DNA from: Promethearchaeati archaeon
GTDB taxonomy: Archaea; Asgardarchaeota; Heimdallarchaeia; Heimdallarchaeales; Heimdallarchaeaceae
NCBI GenBank assembly: GCA_013166775.1
Contig: JABLTJ010000006.1
Coordinates: 59,983 to 123,982 of the forward strand
Length of the DNA: 64,000 nucleotides
Direction of reading: 5' to 3'
The notes under the pieces were generated by a model. The model was not told the DNA's origin. It worked only from the letters and a program-made list of their open reading frames with translations, and ran no database searches. Of this stretch, positions 33,401 to 41,340 are shown piece by piece. A program made the translations under genes and the position numbers. Every line of letters begins with the position of its first letter. Position 1 is the first letter of the stretch.

Positions 33401-33988
33401 GGAAATTCAATTACTTGGCATCCTTCAGATACAAATCCTGATTACTATTCTATCACTAGAGATGGAGTGGTGATTGATGATTATCCTTGGTTAGGTGGAG
33501 ATATCAACATTGATATTGATGGCTTAGCTTATGGTGCCTACACATTTGTTTGTACAGTCAATGATACTGAAGGACAAGAAGCAAGTGATACTGTAATAGT
33601 TACAGTAACCGATTCTGTTGATCCCGTTCTCAACTCTCCTGCTGATATAATCTACTCAGAAGGAGATACAGGAAACAACATCATCTGGATAGCTACTGAT
33701 ACTAATCCTGCAACATATATCGTTTATAAAGATGGAACATTGTATGAACCTGATACTTGGACTTCAAGTTCCTCGATAATAATCTCTGTAGATGGTTTGG
33801 CTTCTGATCAATACAATTTCACAATTGTAGTTTTTGATCAAGCAGGCAATTCTGTGAAAGATACAGTAATTGTAGGAGTTACAGTAGCTGTACCAGAATT
33901 CAACCAAAGTATTCTATTCGTTATATCTAGCTTTGCTATGATATATACAGTATTCTGCGTTCAACAAAGAAATAAAAAGCGAAGATAA
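30476..33988 (+). CDS. LVIVD-repeat beta-propeller surface protein with Ig-like domains and VPEF tail, copy 1
   Basis: The protein has about 1170 aa. It has a signal peptide (residues 1-38) and LVIVD-type blades at about 70-660 (consensus PTLVGSYDTPG, then a V-SGDYAYVAD strand and L-V-DIS). These are followed by a beta domain (VSATLVENSN to about 765), an FN3-like unit ending YYWRVAGIDTEGD, and three Ig-like modules of about 90 aa (EGDTGN-I-W, W-GGDI, DIDGL, D-EGQEASDTV). The tail is VAVPEFNQSI, a hydrophobic helix, then QQRNKKRR, as in PEF-type sorting signals. It should be displayed on the cell surface. ATG 30476 is preferred over GTG 30467 because copy 2 starts at the equivalent point. The gene follows the recombinase by 105 bases. 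Confidence 0.75.
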   Translation: MRKNKIKFKGRMIVFILLFSLFVFLSPLQNDTTVIQAASSTFNEDFTSTTYMDVSNTNVSGWGTGNIENSKKKPTLVGSISSFLIGNTLDVFVDGNYAYVTNQGEGLKIVNITDPTNPAIIGSYDTPNIAQSVYVAGDCAFIADYQGEFPDYENFLLVNVTDPTNPTDLGNCSTILALGDAARDVIVAGNIAFIANDQGGLSVVNVTDTSNPIRIGVRDTPGTSSNLVVAGDYVYLADGENGLVVINIANPLNPTIVATYNADISFVVNVAVEGNYAYAIDLNNGVIVLDITDITTPTFVGLWSKSGVSAASVCGDYLYVTDINDGLSVVNIADPTTPVFINTLSLPGNPSAIGIEGDYAYFTCQSGGFQITQIKDFGISLAGSYYHPAGCFDVSVSGDYAYVADSGSLKIIDISAPSAPTLVGSYSTFPFFAWAVFVSGAYAYVGDGSGGIGLIIIDISTPSAPTLVGSYDTPGLVYGIFVSGDYAYVADGSSGLLVLDISAPSAPTPVGSYDTPGFAWDVFVSGAYAYVGDESDLIIIDISAPSTPTLAGSYDTPGRADGVFVSEDYAYVADVSSGLLVLDISAPSAPTLVGSYDTPGSARSVFVSGDYACVADGGSGLIIIDISAPSTPTLAGSYDTPELARNVFVSGDYSYVADTYTLQIIELKKHRASQFVSPCVAQSTIVFTANSATIVSATLVENSNTPAPTSISYSLSADNGINWELVTPGTKNDFVNTGNQLKWKAILTTSDVLVTPMLYSLSITYNTILIVPALNTPTEGYLSVDYTPTFTWSGINGETDYLFQLATSTSFTSPLYNTTLPSSSSSYTISSPLAIDTYYWRVAGIDTEGDLGKFSDYRTLYIIQDTNSPIIDHPSDIFYEFGSTGNTITWSPTDSNPYWYNITLNGILTSHDDPWVGGNIVMDIDGLSLGIHTAICYVYDLEGFMISDTVEIEVTSTAPPTIDDVANFEYEEGDTGNSITWHPSDTNPDYYSITRDGVVIDDYPWLGGDINIDIDGLAYGAYTFVCTVNDTEGQEASDTVIVTVTDSVDPVLNSPADIIYSEGDTGNNIIWIATDTNPATYIVYKDGTLYEPDTWTSSSSIIISVDGLASDQYNFTIVVFDQAGNSVKDTVIVGVTVAVPEFNQSILFVISSFAMIYTVFCVQQRNKKRR
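31746..32460 (+). repeat. near-identical tandem repeats of about 126 bp inside the LVIVD propeller of copy 1
   Basis: The marker GGTTCGTATGA recurs with GTTCG at 31881, 32007, 32130, 32256 and 32382, spacings of 126, 123, 126 and 126 bp. The units share long identical stretches such as ATTAGTGCTCCTTCTGCTCC. A more divergent unit begins near 31746. The blades of copy 2 are much less alike at the DNA level. Confidence 0.85.
33660..33762 (+). repeat. 103-bp block identical to 37410-37512
   Basis: This block in the last Ig-like module of LVIVD copy 1 is identical, base for base by eye, to 37410-37512 in copy 2. The sequence on either side is only about 70-90 percent alike, which points to gene conversion. 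Confidence 0.8.
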
Positions 33989-33990
33989 TT

Positions 33991-34028
33991 CTCTTTTTTA
34001 CTTTTTTTTCATTCTATTTTTTTCTTTT
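33991..34028 (+). terminator. oligo-T terminator of LVIVD copy 1
   Basis: Several runs of six to eight T follow the stop codon at 33988. The interval to the second LVIVD gene also contains the recombinase remnant. Confidence 0.45.
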
Positions 34029-34073
34029 TGTCATTTATTTTATGAATATCATTTTTTTACATTCTTTACTATT

Positions 34074-34168
34074 TATAGAACAGAAGAATCTAGATAGGTT
34101 AAAAAATAGCTTATTTTACTGAACCTATAGTTCCTGAAGATAAAAATCAAATGCTTGAAACTGATTAA
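34074..34168 (+). pseudogene. decayed 3' end of a serine recombinase gene, second copy
   Basis: Translation gives YRTEESR, a stop, V, then after a one-base slip (six A at 34101-34106) IAYFTEPIVPEDKNQMLETD and a stop. The intact recombinase at 29651-30370 ends YRTGEVRWAGKIAYYVEP and VVPENKDQMLEME, so about 31 codons align to the same stop position. The remnant has a TGG-to-TAG nonsense change and a frameshift. It lies the same distance (about 100 bases) upstream of LVIVD copy 2 as the intact gene lies from copy 1. This shows that recombinase and LVIVD gene were duplicated as one unit, after which the second recombinase was lost. Confidence 0.8.
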
Positions 34169-34239
34169 TCTCTTTTATATTTACAAATTTTCTTGAACGT
34201 ATATTATTCTAGAAATCTTTTTATTCTCTAGATATTTCA

Positions 34240-34247
34240 TTTATAGG
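34240..34247 (+). promoter_or_regulatory. TATA box of the second LVIVD gene
   Basis: TTTATAGG lies 24-31 nt before ATG 34271, at a place equivalent to TTTTTATAAG before copy 1. Confidence 0.45.
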
Positions 34248-34270
34248 ATAAGTAAAACGTTCTGTTATAA

Positions 34271-37200
34271 ATGAAAAAAAATAATACTACACTAAAAAAT
34301 CATATTTTTGTTTTTTTGTTAGTTGCAAACCTATGCTTCTTTCTGATTCCTTTTCAAAACGATATATCACTTACTAAGGCTGCTACTGGTATTTATAGTG
34401 AAGATTTCACCACTACTGCTTTTATGGATGGTACGAATACGAACACAAGTGGATGGGGAACAGGATCAATAGAAAATTCAAAACAGAAACCTACTCTTGT
34501 TGGTTCAATTAGTTCTGCTCTGATAGGAAATGCGTTGAATGTTTTCGTAGAAGGAGATTACGCCCATATAGCTGCAGCTGAATCAGGTTACCAATTAGTT
34601 AATGTTACTGATCTCTCTGATCCATCTAAAATCAGTGCTTATGATACTGCAGGTCAAGCTATGAATTTGCATGTTGATGGAGAATATGTTTACATTGCTG
34701 ATGACACTAATGGTCTGGTGATTCTTAACATTACAGATCCTTTAAATCCTACATTTACAGGATCAGATTCTACATATGATTTAGCAAGGGATGTTGCTGT
34801 TTATGGAGAATATGCCTATGTTGCTGATAGTAATAGTGGATTAACTATTGTAGATATTAGTAATCCTGAGTTTCCTAGCACTCTAAATTCTTATGTTGTG
34901 GGAGGAACGGTATATAGTGTTACAATTGAAGGAAGAAATGCATACATTACCAATGGAATTGAACTTCAGATAATAGATATTAGCAATCCTACAAGTCTTT
35001 CTCTTATTGGATCTGTCTCTTGTAGCGATGCATATGATGTAGCCATAGATGGAAATACTGCTTTTATTTCAGCTCAAGAAAGAGGTGTTTTAATTGTTAA
35101 TATCACTGATCTTCAATCTCCCCATATAATTGGTAGCTATAGTGATACATACTCGATAGGTATTGATGTTGATGGAGATTATGTTTATACTACAGATTTT
35201 TATGGTTTTCTCAATGTCATAGATGTTTCTGATTTGAAAAATCCTAAACTTGGAACTTCTTGTACTATCCCTGTTTCTCAAGGTTTATTTGTAGTAAATG
35301 AAAATGCTTTTATTGCTTGCTATACAAACGGTTTTTATATTTTTAATATAAAAAATCAATTTGAACCTTCCTTCCTTAATTCATATGACACCCCTAGTAT
35401 ACCTTGGGGTGTATATGTTTCTGGTGATTATGCTTATGTAGCTGATTATGAAAGTGGAGTACAAATCCTAAATATTTCTGATCCTTCTTCACCTGTTTAT
35501 GTTGGTTCATACAACACTCCTTGGCGAGCTTATGACATTATTATAGATGGTGATTATGCATATATCACAGACGGACCAACCATTCAAATACTAAATGTGA
35601 GTAATCCTTCTTCTCCAACTTTTCTTGGATCCTATCTCTGTAATGATCAATCTGTAAATATAATTGTCTCTGGAGATTTTGCATATGTTGCTGAATATAG
35701 TGGTTTAGAAATTCTTGATATTAGTGATCCCACATCTCCTTCACAAATCAGCTTCCATAGTACTTCTGTCTATACTCTTGGAGTGGATGTTGCAGGAGAT
35801 TATGCTTATACTGCAATCTCTACTAATGGTATTCAAATACTTGATATTAGTAATCCAGTGATACCAAAAGTAGTTGGTACATATGACACTCCAGGTCAAG
35901 CATATGAAATCGAAGTTGAAGGCGATTTAGCTTATGTAGTTGATCAAGCAGACGGTCTTCTTATTTTCGATGTTAGCGATCATTCCTCACCTATATTAAT
36001 AGGAGCATGTGATACTCCTGGAAATGCTATCTCTCTTTTCGTTTCAGGTAATTATGTCTATGTTGGCGATTATCAAGGAGATTTTTTAATCATCGATACT
36101 AGCGATCCTACAAACCCAATTATAGTAGGAACATATGAAACTCCAAGTGATACAAACGATTGCTTTGTTCATGGAGACTACGCATTTGTAGCTTGTGTTA
36201 ATAATGGATTGCATATTATAGAGATAGGTAAGAATAAAGCACGTCAGTACGATTCATCATGCATCGCTCAATCAACATCAGTCTATTCTGATAGTTCTTT
36301 CACTCTAATTAGTACAAAATTAATATCAAATGCTCTCGTTCCTGCTGATACCTCAGTAAAATATTATCTTTCTTCTGATAATGGAGTAAACTGGGAGGAA
36401 GTAACAAATAACACCGAACACATATTTAGTAATATCGGTTATCAACTTAGATGGAAGACAGTTTTAAGCACAATTAATATTTCAGTGACTCCCGAAATTT
36501 ACAGTATTTTTATTTCTTATAAAACAACTCTGATCTCTCCATCATTAACTAGTCCACTAGATAGTGCAATTATTGATGAATATACTCCAAATTTTGGTTG
36601 GGATATAATATCGGGAGCAACAGATTATCTTTTCCAACTAGATACTTCAACAACTTTCATTACTCCTCTACTTAATATTACGATTCCATCTTCTAGCACA
36701 AGTTATACTACGAATTCTCCATTAGCTTTAGGTACCTATTATTGGCGTGTAGCTGGTATAGATTCAGAAGGAGATATCGGAGAATTTTCAAAATATAGGA
36801 CTTTAGACGTAATATTAGATGAAAACCCTCCAACTATAGATAATCCTAGTGATATTTCCTATGAGCAAGGAATGACTGGAAATACTATTACTTGGACACC
36901 TGTTGATTCCAATCCTTACTGGTATAATATAACTCTGAATGGTATTCTTACAAGTTACGATGATCCTTGGCTAGGGGGAGATATTATCATGGATATAGAT
37001 GGATTACCATTAGGAATTTATACTCTAGTCTGTTATGTATATGATTTAGAAGGATTAATGATAAGTGATACTGTAAATGTTGAAGTAATTTCTACAGCTC
37101 CACCAACTATTGATGATGTCGTTGATTTTGCCTATGAAGAAGGAGATACAGGAAATAGTATCACTTGGCATCCCTCAGATGCAAATCCTGACTGGTATAC

Positions 37201-37738
37201 TATCACAAAAGATGGAATTGTATTAAGAGACGATATTTGGCTTGGTGGAGATTTAAACATCAATATAGATGGACTAACTTATGGTGTTTATACCTACGTT
37301 TGTACCGTTAATGACACTGAAGGACAAGAAGCTAGTGATACAGTAATAGTGACAGTTACTGATTCAGTTGCTCCCGTTCTCAATTCTCCTGGTGATATAG
37401 TCTATAGTCAAGGAGATACAGGAAACAACATCATCTGGATAGCTACTGATACTAATCCTGCAACATATATCGTTTATAAAGATGGAACATTGTATGAACC
37501 TGATACTTGGACATCTGGATCCTCTATAGTTATCCCTGTTGATGGATTAGCTGCTGCATCATATAATTTTACAATCGTTGTCTTCGATGAAGCAGGAAAT
37601 TCAGTTAAAGATGAAGTTACTGTAGCTGTAACACCAGCAGTTCCTGAATTCACTCAAAGCATTTTCTTTACTATAAATAGTATAACAGCTATATGTATCA
37701 CATACTATATTAAACGAAAAACACAAAAGAAAAGTTAA
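34271..37738 (+). CDS. LVIVD-repeat beta-propeller surface protein with Ig-like domains and VPEF tail, copy 2
   Basis: The 1155-aa protein is a full-length paralogue of the protein at 30476. It has a signal peptide (residues 1-36), then the shared ATGIYSEDFTTTAFMDGTN and TSGWGTGSIENSKQKPTLVG opening. LVIVD blades run to about residue 655 (IQILDISNP and GDYAYVAD-type strands), followed by the beta domain, the FN3-like unit with YYWRVAGIDSEGD and three Ig-like modules. It ends PAVPEFTQSI, a hydrophobic helix and IKRKTQKKS. The blades are more diverged from one another than those of copy 1, but the last Ig module carries a 103-bp stretch identical to copy 1. Its ligand and role are unknown; surface adhesion or recognition is plausible. 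Confidence 0.75.
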   Translation: MKKNNTTLKNHIFVFLLVANLCFFLIPFQNDISLTKAATGIYSEDFTTTAFMDGTNTNTSGWGTGSIENSKQKPTLVGSISSALIGNALNVFVEGDYAHIAAAESGYQLVNVTDLSDPSKISAYDTAGQAMNLHVDGEYVYIADDTNGLVILNITDPLNPTFTGSDSTYDLARDVAVYGEYAYVADSNSGLTIVDISNPEFPSTLNSYVVGGTVYSVTIEGRNAYITNGIELQIIDISNPTSLSLIGSVSCSDAYDVAIDGNTAFISAQERGVLIVNITDLQSPHIIGSYSDTYSIGIDVDGDYVYTTDFYGFLNVIDVSDLKNPKLGTSCTIPVSQGLFVVNENAFIACYTNGFYIFNIKNQFEPSFLNSYDTPSIPWGVYVSGDYAYVADYESGVQILNISDPSSPVYVGSYNTPWRAYDIIIDGDYAYITDGPTIQILNVSNPSSPTFLGSYLCNDQSVNIIVSGDFAYVAEYSGLEILDISDPTSPSQISFHSTSVYTLGVDVAGDYAYTAISTNGIQILDISNPVIPKVVGTYDTPGQAYEIEVEGDLAYVVDQADGLLIFDVSDHSSPILIGACDTPGNAISLFVSGNYVYVGDYQGDFLIIDTSDPTNPIIVGTYETPSDTNDCFVHGDYAFVACVNNGLHIIEIGKNKARQYDSSCIAQSTSVYSDSSFTLISTKLISNALVPADTSVKYYLSSDNGVNWEEVTNNTEHIFSNIGYQLRWKTVLSTINISVTPEIYSIFISYKTTLISPSLTSPLDSAIIDEYTPNFGWDIISGATDYLFQLDTSTTFITPLLNITIPSSSTSYTTNSPLALGTYYWRVAGIDSEGDIGEFSKYRTLDVILDENPPTIDNPSDISYEQGMTGNTITWTPVDSNPYWYNITLNGILTSYDDPWLGGDIIMDIDGLPLGIYTLVCYVYDLEGLMISDTVNVEVISTAPPTIDDVVDFAYEEGDTGNSITWHPSDANPDWYTITKDGIVLRDDIWLGGDLNINIDGLTYGVYTYVCTVNDTEGQEASDTVIVTVTDSVAPVLNSPGDIVYSQGDTGNNIIWIATDTNPATYIVYKDGTLYEPDTWTSGSSIVIPVDGLAAASYNFTIVVFDEAGNSVKDEVTVAVTPAVPEFTQSIFFTINSITAICITYYIKRKTQKKS
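37410..37512 (+). repeat. 103-bp block identical to 33660-33762
   Basis: Second member of the identical pair, in the last Ig-like module of LVIVD copy 2; see the entry at 33660. Confidence 0.8.
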
Positions 37739-37762
37739 TTCTTCTTCTTTCATTCTTTTTTC
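37739..37762. terminator. T-rich convergent terminator region
   Basis: The 24 bases between the LVIVD copy 2 stop and the eIF2B-like stop are pyrimidine-rich, with TTCTTTTTTCTT serving the plus-strand gene. Confidence 0.35.
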
Positions 37763-38668
37763 TTATTCATACATTTTGTGAATATATTCTTTTTCTATTC
37801 CAACTTTTACATCTGGAATATTTTTGCTGAAACCATGTTCTGTAAAGTAGCCTTTTATGAGATTTGCAGGAATGACTTCAAAGTAAGGATTGAATAATTT
37901 GACATTTTCAGGCTTTTCTTTGGACCAAATTTGGGAGGAGTTATAGCTTTGAATGGAGAAGGGTACAGCTTTAAGAAGCAGTTTAAGAGTTGAACTAACA
38001 ACATAAAAAGGCACATTGTACTGATAAGCAAAATTAGCTAACGAATGACTCCCTATCTTATTAGCAATATTTCCATTCGGGAAAATTGTATCTGCACCTA
38101 CTAATACCATATCTGGTTTAAAAGTTTTCAATGCAATTCCTACAGCTGCATCTACTAGATAATTAACAACATATCCAGCTTCTGTAGCTTCAAGAGCAAA
38201 CTTCTTTCCCTCTAAAGCTGGTCTAGCTTCGAAAAGGGTAAGTTCTGGAAGATATTGTTTGTTAGTAATTTCACTTAGCTGAACAAGACTTTTTACAATC
38301 GTGCTCGAACGGGAGAATGTCATGATTGATTTGCTTTTCTTTAGATGTGGAAGAAGTTTCTCGATGATACATTCCTGTTGCATATCCAGTTTTTCCAAAA
38401 TTCTATCTGAAATATCTTCTAAAGCTACTCCTTGATGATAAAAATCGATAAAGTATATTAGAACATTTTTGAGTACTGCCATCTCTTTCTTGATTTTCAT
38501 TACTTTTGAAAGCATTTCAGATAAATCACCTATATTTTTGTACTTCCCTGGTTCACTTTCAATTTCAATATCAACAATCTTCATTGCTTTTCTGACGATC
38601 TCCTCAGATCCACTAATGTTATCTGCCTTTAACTTAGTAATTTCCTCTTCAAATCTGTCTGAATACAC
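37763..38668 (-). CDS. eIF2B alpha/beta/delta family protein (aIF2B-like)
   Basis: The 301-aa protein has a helical N-terminal half and a Rossmann-like C-terminal half. The second half carries LFEARPALEGKKFALEATEA, LVDAAVGIAL and the family signature GADTIFPNGNIANKIGSHSL, followed by VPFYVVSSTLKLL. The family includes eIF2B regulatory subunits, methylthioribose-1-phosphate isomerase and ribose-1,5-bisphosphate isomerase. The isomerases need a Cys in a T-x-C motif and an Asp; here the equivalent motif is TFSRSS, with Ser119 in place of Cys, while Asp193 is kept. It therefore looks more like an eIF2B subunit than an isomerase, though activity cannot be excluded. Confidence 0.75.
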   Translation of the reverse strand: MYSDRFEEEITKLKADNISGSEEIVRKAMKIVDIEIESEPGKYKNIGDLSEMLSKVMKIKKEMAVLKNVLIYFIDFYHQGVALEDISDRILEKLDMQQECIIEKLLPHLKKSKSIMTFSRSSTIVKSLVQLSEITNKQYLPELTLFEARPALEGKKFALEATEAGYVVNYLVDAAVGIALKTFKPDMVLVGADTIFPNGNIANKIGSHSLANFAYQYNVPFYVVSSTLKLLLKAVPFSIQSYNSSQIWSKEKPENVKLFNPYFEVIPANLIKGYFTEHGFSKNIPDVKVGIEKEYIHKMYE

Positions 38669-38744
38669 AAAAGCTAGGATTGGAAAATCATATAAAAAGT
38701 TGTTTCTTATGTTTTTTTATGACTGAAAATCTTTGATTTTCTCT

Positions 38745-39530
38745 CTATTTCTTTTTAGATTTCTTTATTCCCTTATCTAGTTTTGTTAATATCTTTTCAA
38801 ATCCAAAAAAATCTAATTCGTCTCCTATAATGTCTGCAACAGGATAATCAAAATCATGTGTTAGATGAATGGAATCATAAGGTAGGATTCTCTCTCTAAT
38901 ATTGTTGAAGAAGGATTTTGTATATTTGACATCTTCAATATCTACTAACAAATCCTTCTCTAGTCGGATGAATAAAACTGGTATATTCCTGTTCTCTTCC
39001 TTTACTTCATGAACATCCCTTCCAATCTTTTTCAAACAATCCCAGTACTCCTTTTTCATATTTCCAGCACCGCTTACAATCAACCTCCAGATTCCATCAA
39101 AAGAAGCTTGAAAAGCTTTGTGAAAATTGAATTTATTGATTAACAAACTGATTGGAAATCCTAAAGCAAGAAGACAACCGTTGAGGTATATTAAAGGTAC
39201 GGGCAAGCGAAATAAGTATTCAAAAAACCAATGAGATTCTTGGATTCTTGAACCTCCAATAAAAATAGCTCCCTTACATCTTTTTATAGGTTCCTGATTC
39301 ATTAATTCAATAATTGTTGATGCTCCCATACTGTGACCTACAAAAATAAAGTCCCTGTCTTTAGGTAGGATTTCTCTTAATTCGTCAATGTGTTCTTGAA
39401 CTGAAAACCGATCTTTTGTTGTAGTCCAAATGACATTGTCAGCACCGAATTTTTCTTCATATGCTGGGTATTCTCTGTCATAGTTACTATAACCTGCTGC
39501 AACAATAATGAACGGTTTGTTCTTATCCAT
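38745..39530 (-). CDS. alpha/beta hydrolase, first of two tandem paralogues
   Basis: The 261-aa protein starts KPFIIVAAGYSNYDREYPAY and has the nucleophile elbow FVGHSMGAS (Ser about 68), an acid in RLEKDLLVDIED and a C-terminal His in SIHLTHDFD. Together these make a complete Ser-Asp-His triad. A hydrophobic cap around residues 105-135 (FEYLFRLPVPLIYLNGCLLA) suggests a lipid-like substrate or membrane contact. A Lys-rich tail ends the chain. The neighbour at 39602 shares the whole layout. The exact substrate is not known. Confidence 0.75.
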   Translation of the reverse strand: MDKNKPFIIVAAGYSNYDREYPAYEEKFGADNVIWTTTKDRFSVQEHIDELREILPKDRDFIFVGHSMGASTIIELMNQEPIKRCKGAIFIGGSRIQESHWFFEYLFRLPVPLIYLNGCLLALGFPISLLINKFNFHKAFQASFDGIWRLIVSGAGNMKKEYWDCLKKIGRDVHEVKEENRNIPVLFIRLEKDLLVDIEDVKYTKSFFNNIRERILPYDSIHLTHDFDYPVADIIGDELDFFGFEKILTKLDKGIKKSKKK

Positions 39531-39601
39531 TTTGCAAGAGAAAAGGATACTTGCTCTTAAATGTTATTCTTTGAATAGAAAATATATTTAAAAGCACTTC
39601 T

Positions 39602-40339
39602 TTAGAAACCAAAGAAATCAGTTTGTGACATAAAAATCTCAATAAATTCAGAATCCAATGCATGTGTTAGATGAATAATATCATCAGGTAAAATGATTTC
39701 TTTTGCTTTCTTAAAGAAGGTTTTAGTAAATTCTACATCTTCTTCATCAACCATCAGATCCTCTTTTAGTCTGATAAAAAGAGTTGGAATATTGTTGTTT
39801 TCTTTCAAAATCCCTGTAATATTTCTACCCACTTTTCTTATACATTGATTATATTCTTTTTTCATTTCTCTAGCCTTGTTTACAACAAGACTTTTCATAG
39901 ATCCTTCATAACAAGTAAGACGAGCTTTCTCAAAATTGAAGCCAGAAAACAACAAAACAAAAGGATAAGTCAATAAGATAATTGAAGCAAAGAAATAGAT
40001 GAACGGAACAGGGAGGGAAAAAGTGAAGGTAAGAAACCAATGAGAAGGTTGATATCTAGAACCTCCGATTAAAGTAATCCCTTTGCAGTTTTCCAATTTT
40101 TCTCTATTGAGTAGTTCAATTATTAATGAAACTCCCATACTATAACCTACAAGCATATAAGGTCGTTCTTTTGGAATTATAGATTTAATCTCATCTAAAT
40201 GCTCATCAACTGTATATCGTTTTGCGTTGGTTGTATGAGCATAATTTTCTTTACCAAACCTTTCCTCATATGCTGGATATTTCTTTGTATAATTACTATA
40301 ACCTGCTACTAAAACAACGAAAGGTTGGTCTTCTCCCAT
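39602..40339 (-). CDS. alpha/beta hydrolase, second of two tandem paralogues
   Basis: The 245-aa protein begins MGEDQPFVVLVAGYSNYTKK, aligning with MDKNKPFIIVAAGYSNY of the downstream paralogue. The elbow is LVGYSMGVSL (Ser in GYSMG), the acid is in RLKEDLMVDEED and the His in DIIHLTHALD. A hydrophobic cap (TFSLPVPFIYFFASIILLTY) is present. ATG 40339 is preferred over an in-frame ATG at 40384 because the paralogue starts there and a TATA-like TATTTAAG lies about 25-30 nt upstream with GGTG close to the ATG. The two genes are 71 bases apart. Confidence 0.75.
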   Translation of the reverse strand: MGEDQPFVVLVAGYSNYTKKYPAYEERFGKENYAHTTNAKRYTVDEHLDEIKSIIPKERPYMLVGYSMGVSLIIELLNREKLENCKGITLIGGSRYQPSHWFLTFTFSLPVPFIYFFASIILLTYPFVLLFSGFNFEKARLTCYEGSMKSLVVNKAREMKKEYNQCIRKVGRNITGILKENNNIPTLFIRLKEDLMVDEEDVEFTKTFFKKAKEIILPDDIIHLTHALDSEFIEIFMSQTDFFGF

Positions 40340-40431
40340 ACACCAAAAGAAAGACAACTTACTCTTAAATATTTTTGCTTTCATCTCTTCGTAAGGTAAA
40401 ACCTAAATACCCTAGAGCTATCTTCTGTTAG

Positions 40432-41340
40432 ATGAGTAAGTTATTGTTTTCACTTTCAATTTTGTCTGGATTAGCATCTTTCTCTTTGTATAATTTTGGT
40501 TTTGCATTAGAGAAGAAAGCGATCCAGAAATTACCTGCTGAAAAGAAAGAAAAAACAATAATTCTACTAAAAACTATCTTAAGAAACCCACTCTGGTTGC
40601 TAGGATTATTTCTCACAATCATAAGCGTCGGTTTCTACTTTGTTGCACTCCTATGGGCTCCTTTTAGTGCAATCGCTCCTCTCTCTGGCTTTGGGTTAAT
40701 CGTTTTAGTTATCTTCGCTCATATTGATCTTAAAGAATCTTTGAAGAAGATGGAAATTCTCAGTTTTTCTCTTATACTGATAGGGATAATTGTATCATCA
40801 TATTTGACAAGTTTGGAAAGTGTGACCTTTACTTGGAATGAATGGTTAGGATATGCTCATTCTCTAGGAGGTTCACTTCTCATAGGACTGTCAGTTTTAT
40901 TATCTGTAGTTCTGATAATCATTCCTTTTGCAAGAAAAACAAAAATGAAAGCTTATAATATAGCAATATTTGCAGGGATTATTGCCGGTGTTCAAACGAT
41001 ATTAATCAAAGGAATAACAGTCTGGTTTTCAGCTCAAAATTGGAATATCAATCTAGCAATAGTGATAATCTACATACTCTCAATGCTTGCCACAGCTTTA
41101 ATATCAACTGGTTCTCTTCAATTTACATTTAAAGAAGGGAAAGTTTCAATAATAATGTCCATTTACAACGGAATTACAACTTTATTTCCAATATTTTTTG
41201 GTGGATTTTTATTAAAAGAATGGGAAAATATGATAACGGTGAATAAGGTATTTCTTGGATTAGCTATACTCGTTACTCTAATTGGAATAGTTATGTTAAG
41301 TTTGAAACATACACCTTCATTTATGAAAGAAGACGATTAG
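40432..41340 (+). CDS. DMT-superfamily / NIPA-like membrane transporter
   Basis: The 302-aa protein has about nine hydrophobic segments. The start LFSLSILSGLASFSLYNFGF, the LLWAPFSAIAPLSGFGLIVL helix and the C-terminal KEGKVSIIMSIYNGITTLFP resemble DMT-type and NIPA-like magnesium transporter proteins, with the second half mirroring the first. Substrate unknown. It is divergent from the alpha/beta hydrolase pair across 92 bases, and its last 20 bases overlap the 3' end of the amidohydrolase gene on the other strand. Confidence 0.7.
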   Translation: MSKLLFSLSILSGLASFSLYNFGFALEKKAIQKLPAEKKEKTIILLKTILRNPLWLLGLFLTIISVGFYFVALLWAPFSAIAPLSGFGLIVLVIFAHIDLKESLKKMEILSFSLILIGIIVSSYLTSLESVTFTWNEWLGYAHSLGGSLLIGLSVLLSVVLIIIPFARKTKMKAYNIAIFAGIIAGVQTILIKGITVWFSAQNWNINLAIVIIYILSMLATALISTGSLQFTFKEGKVSIIMSIYNGITTLFPIFFGGFLLKEWENMITVNKVFLGLAILVTLIGIVMLSLKHTPSFMKEDD

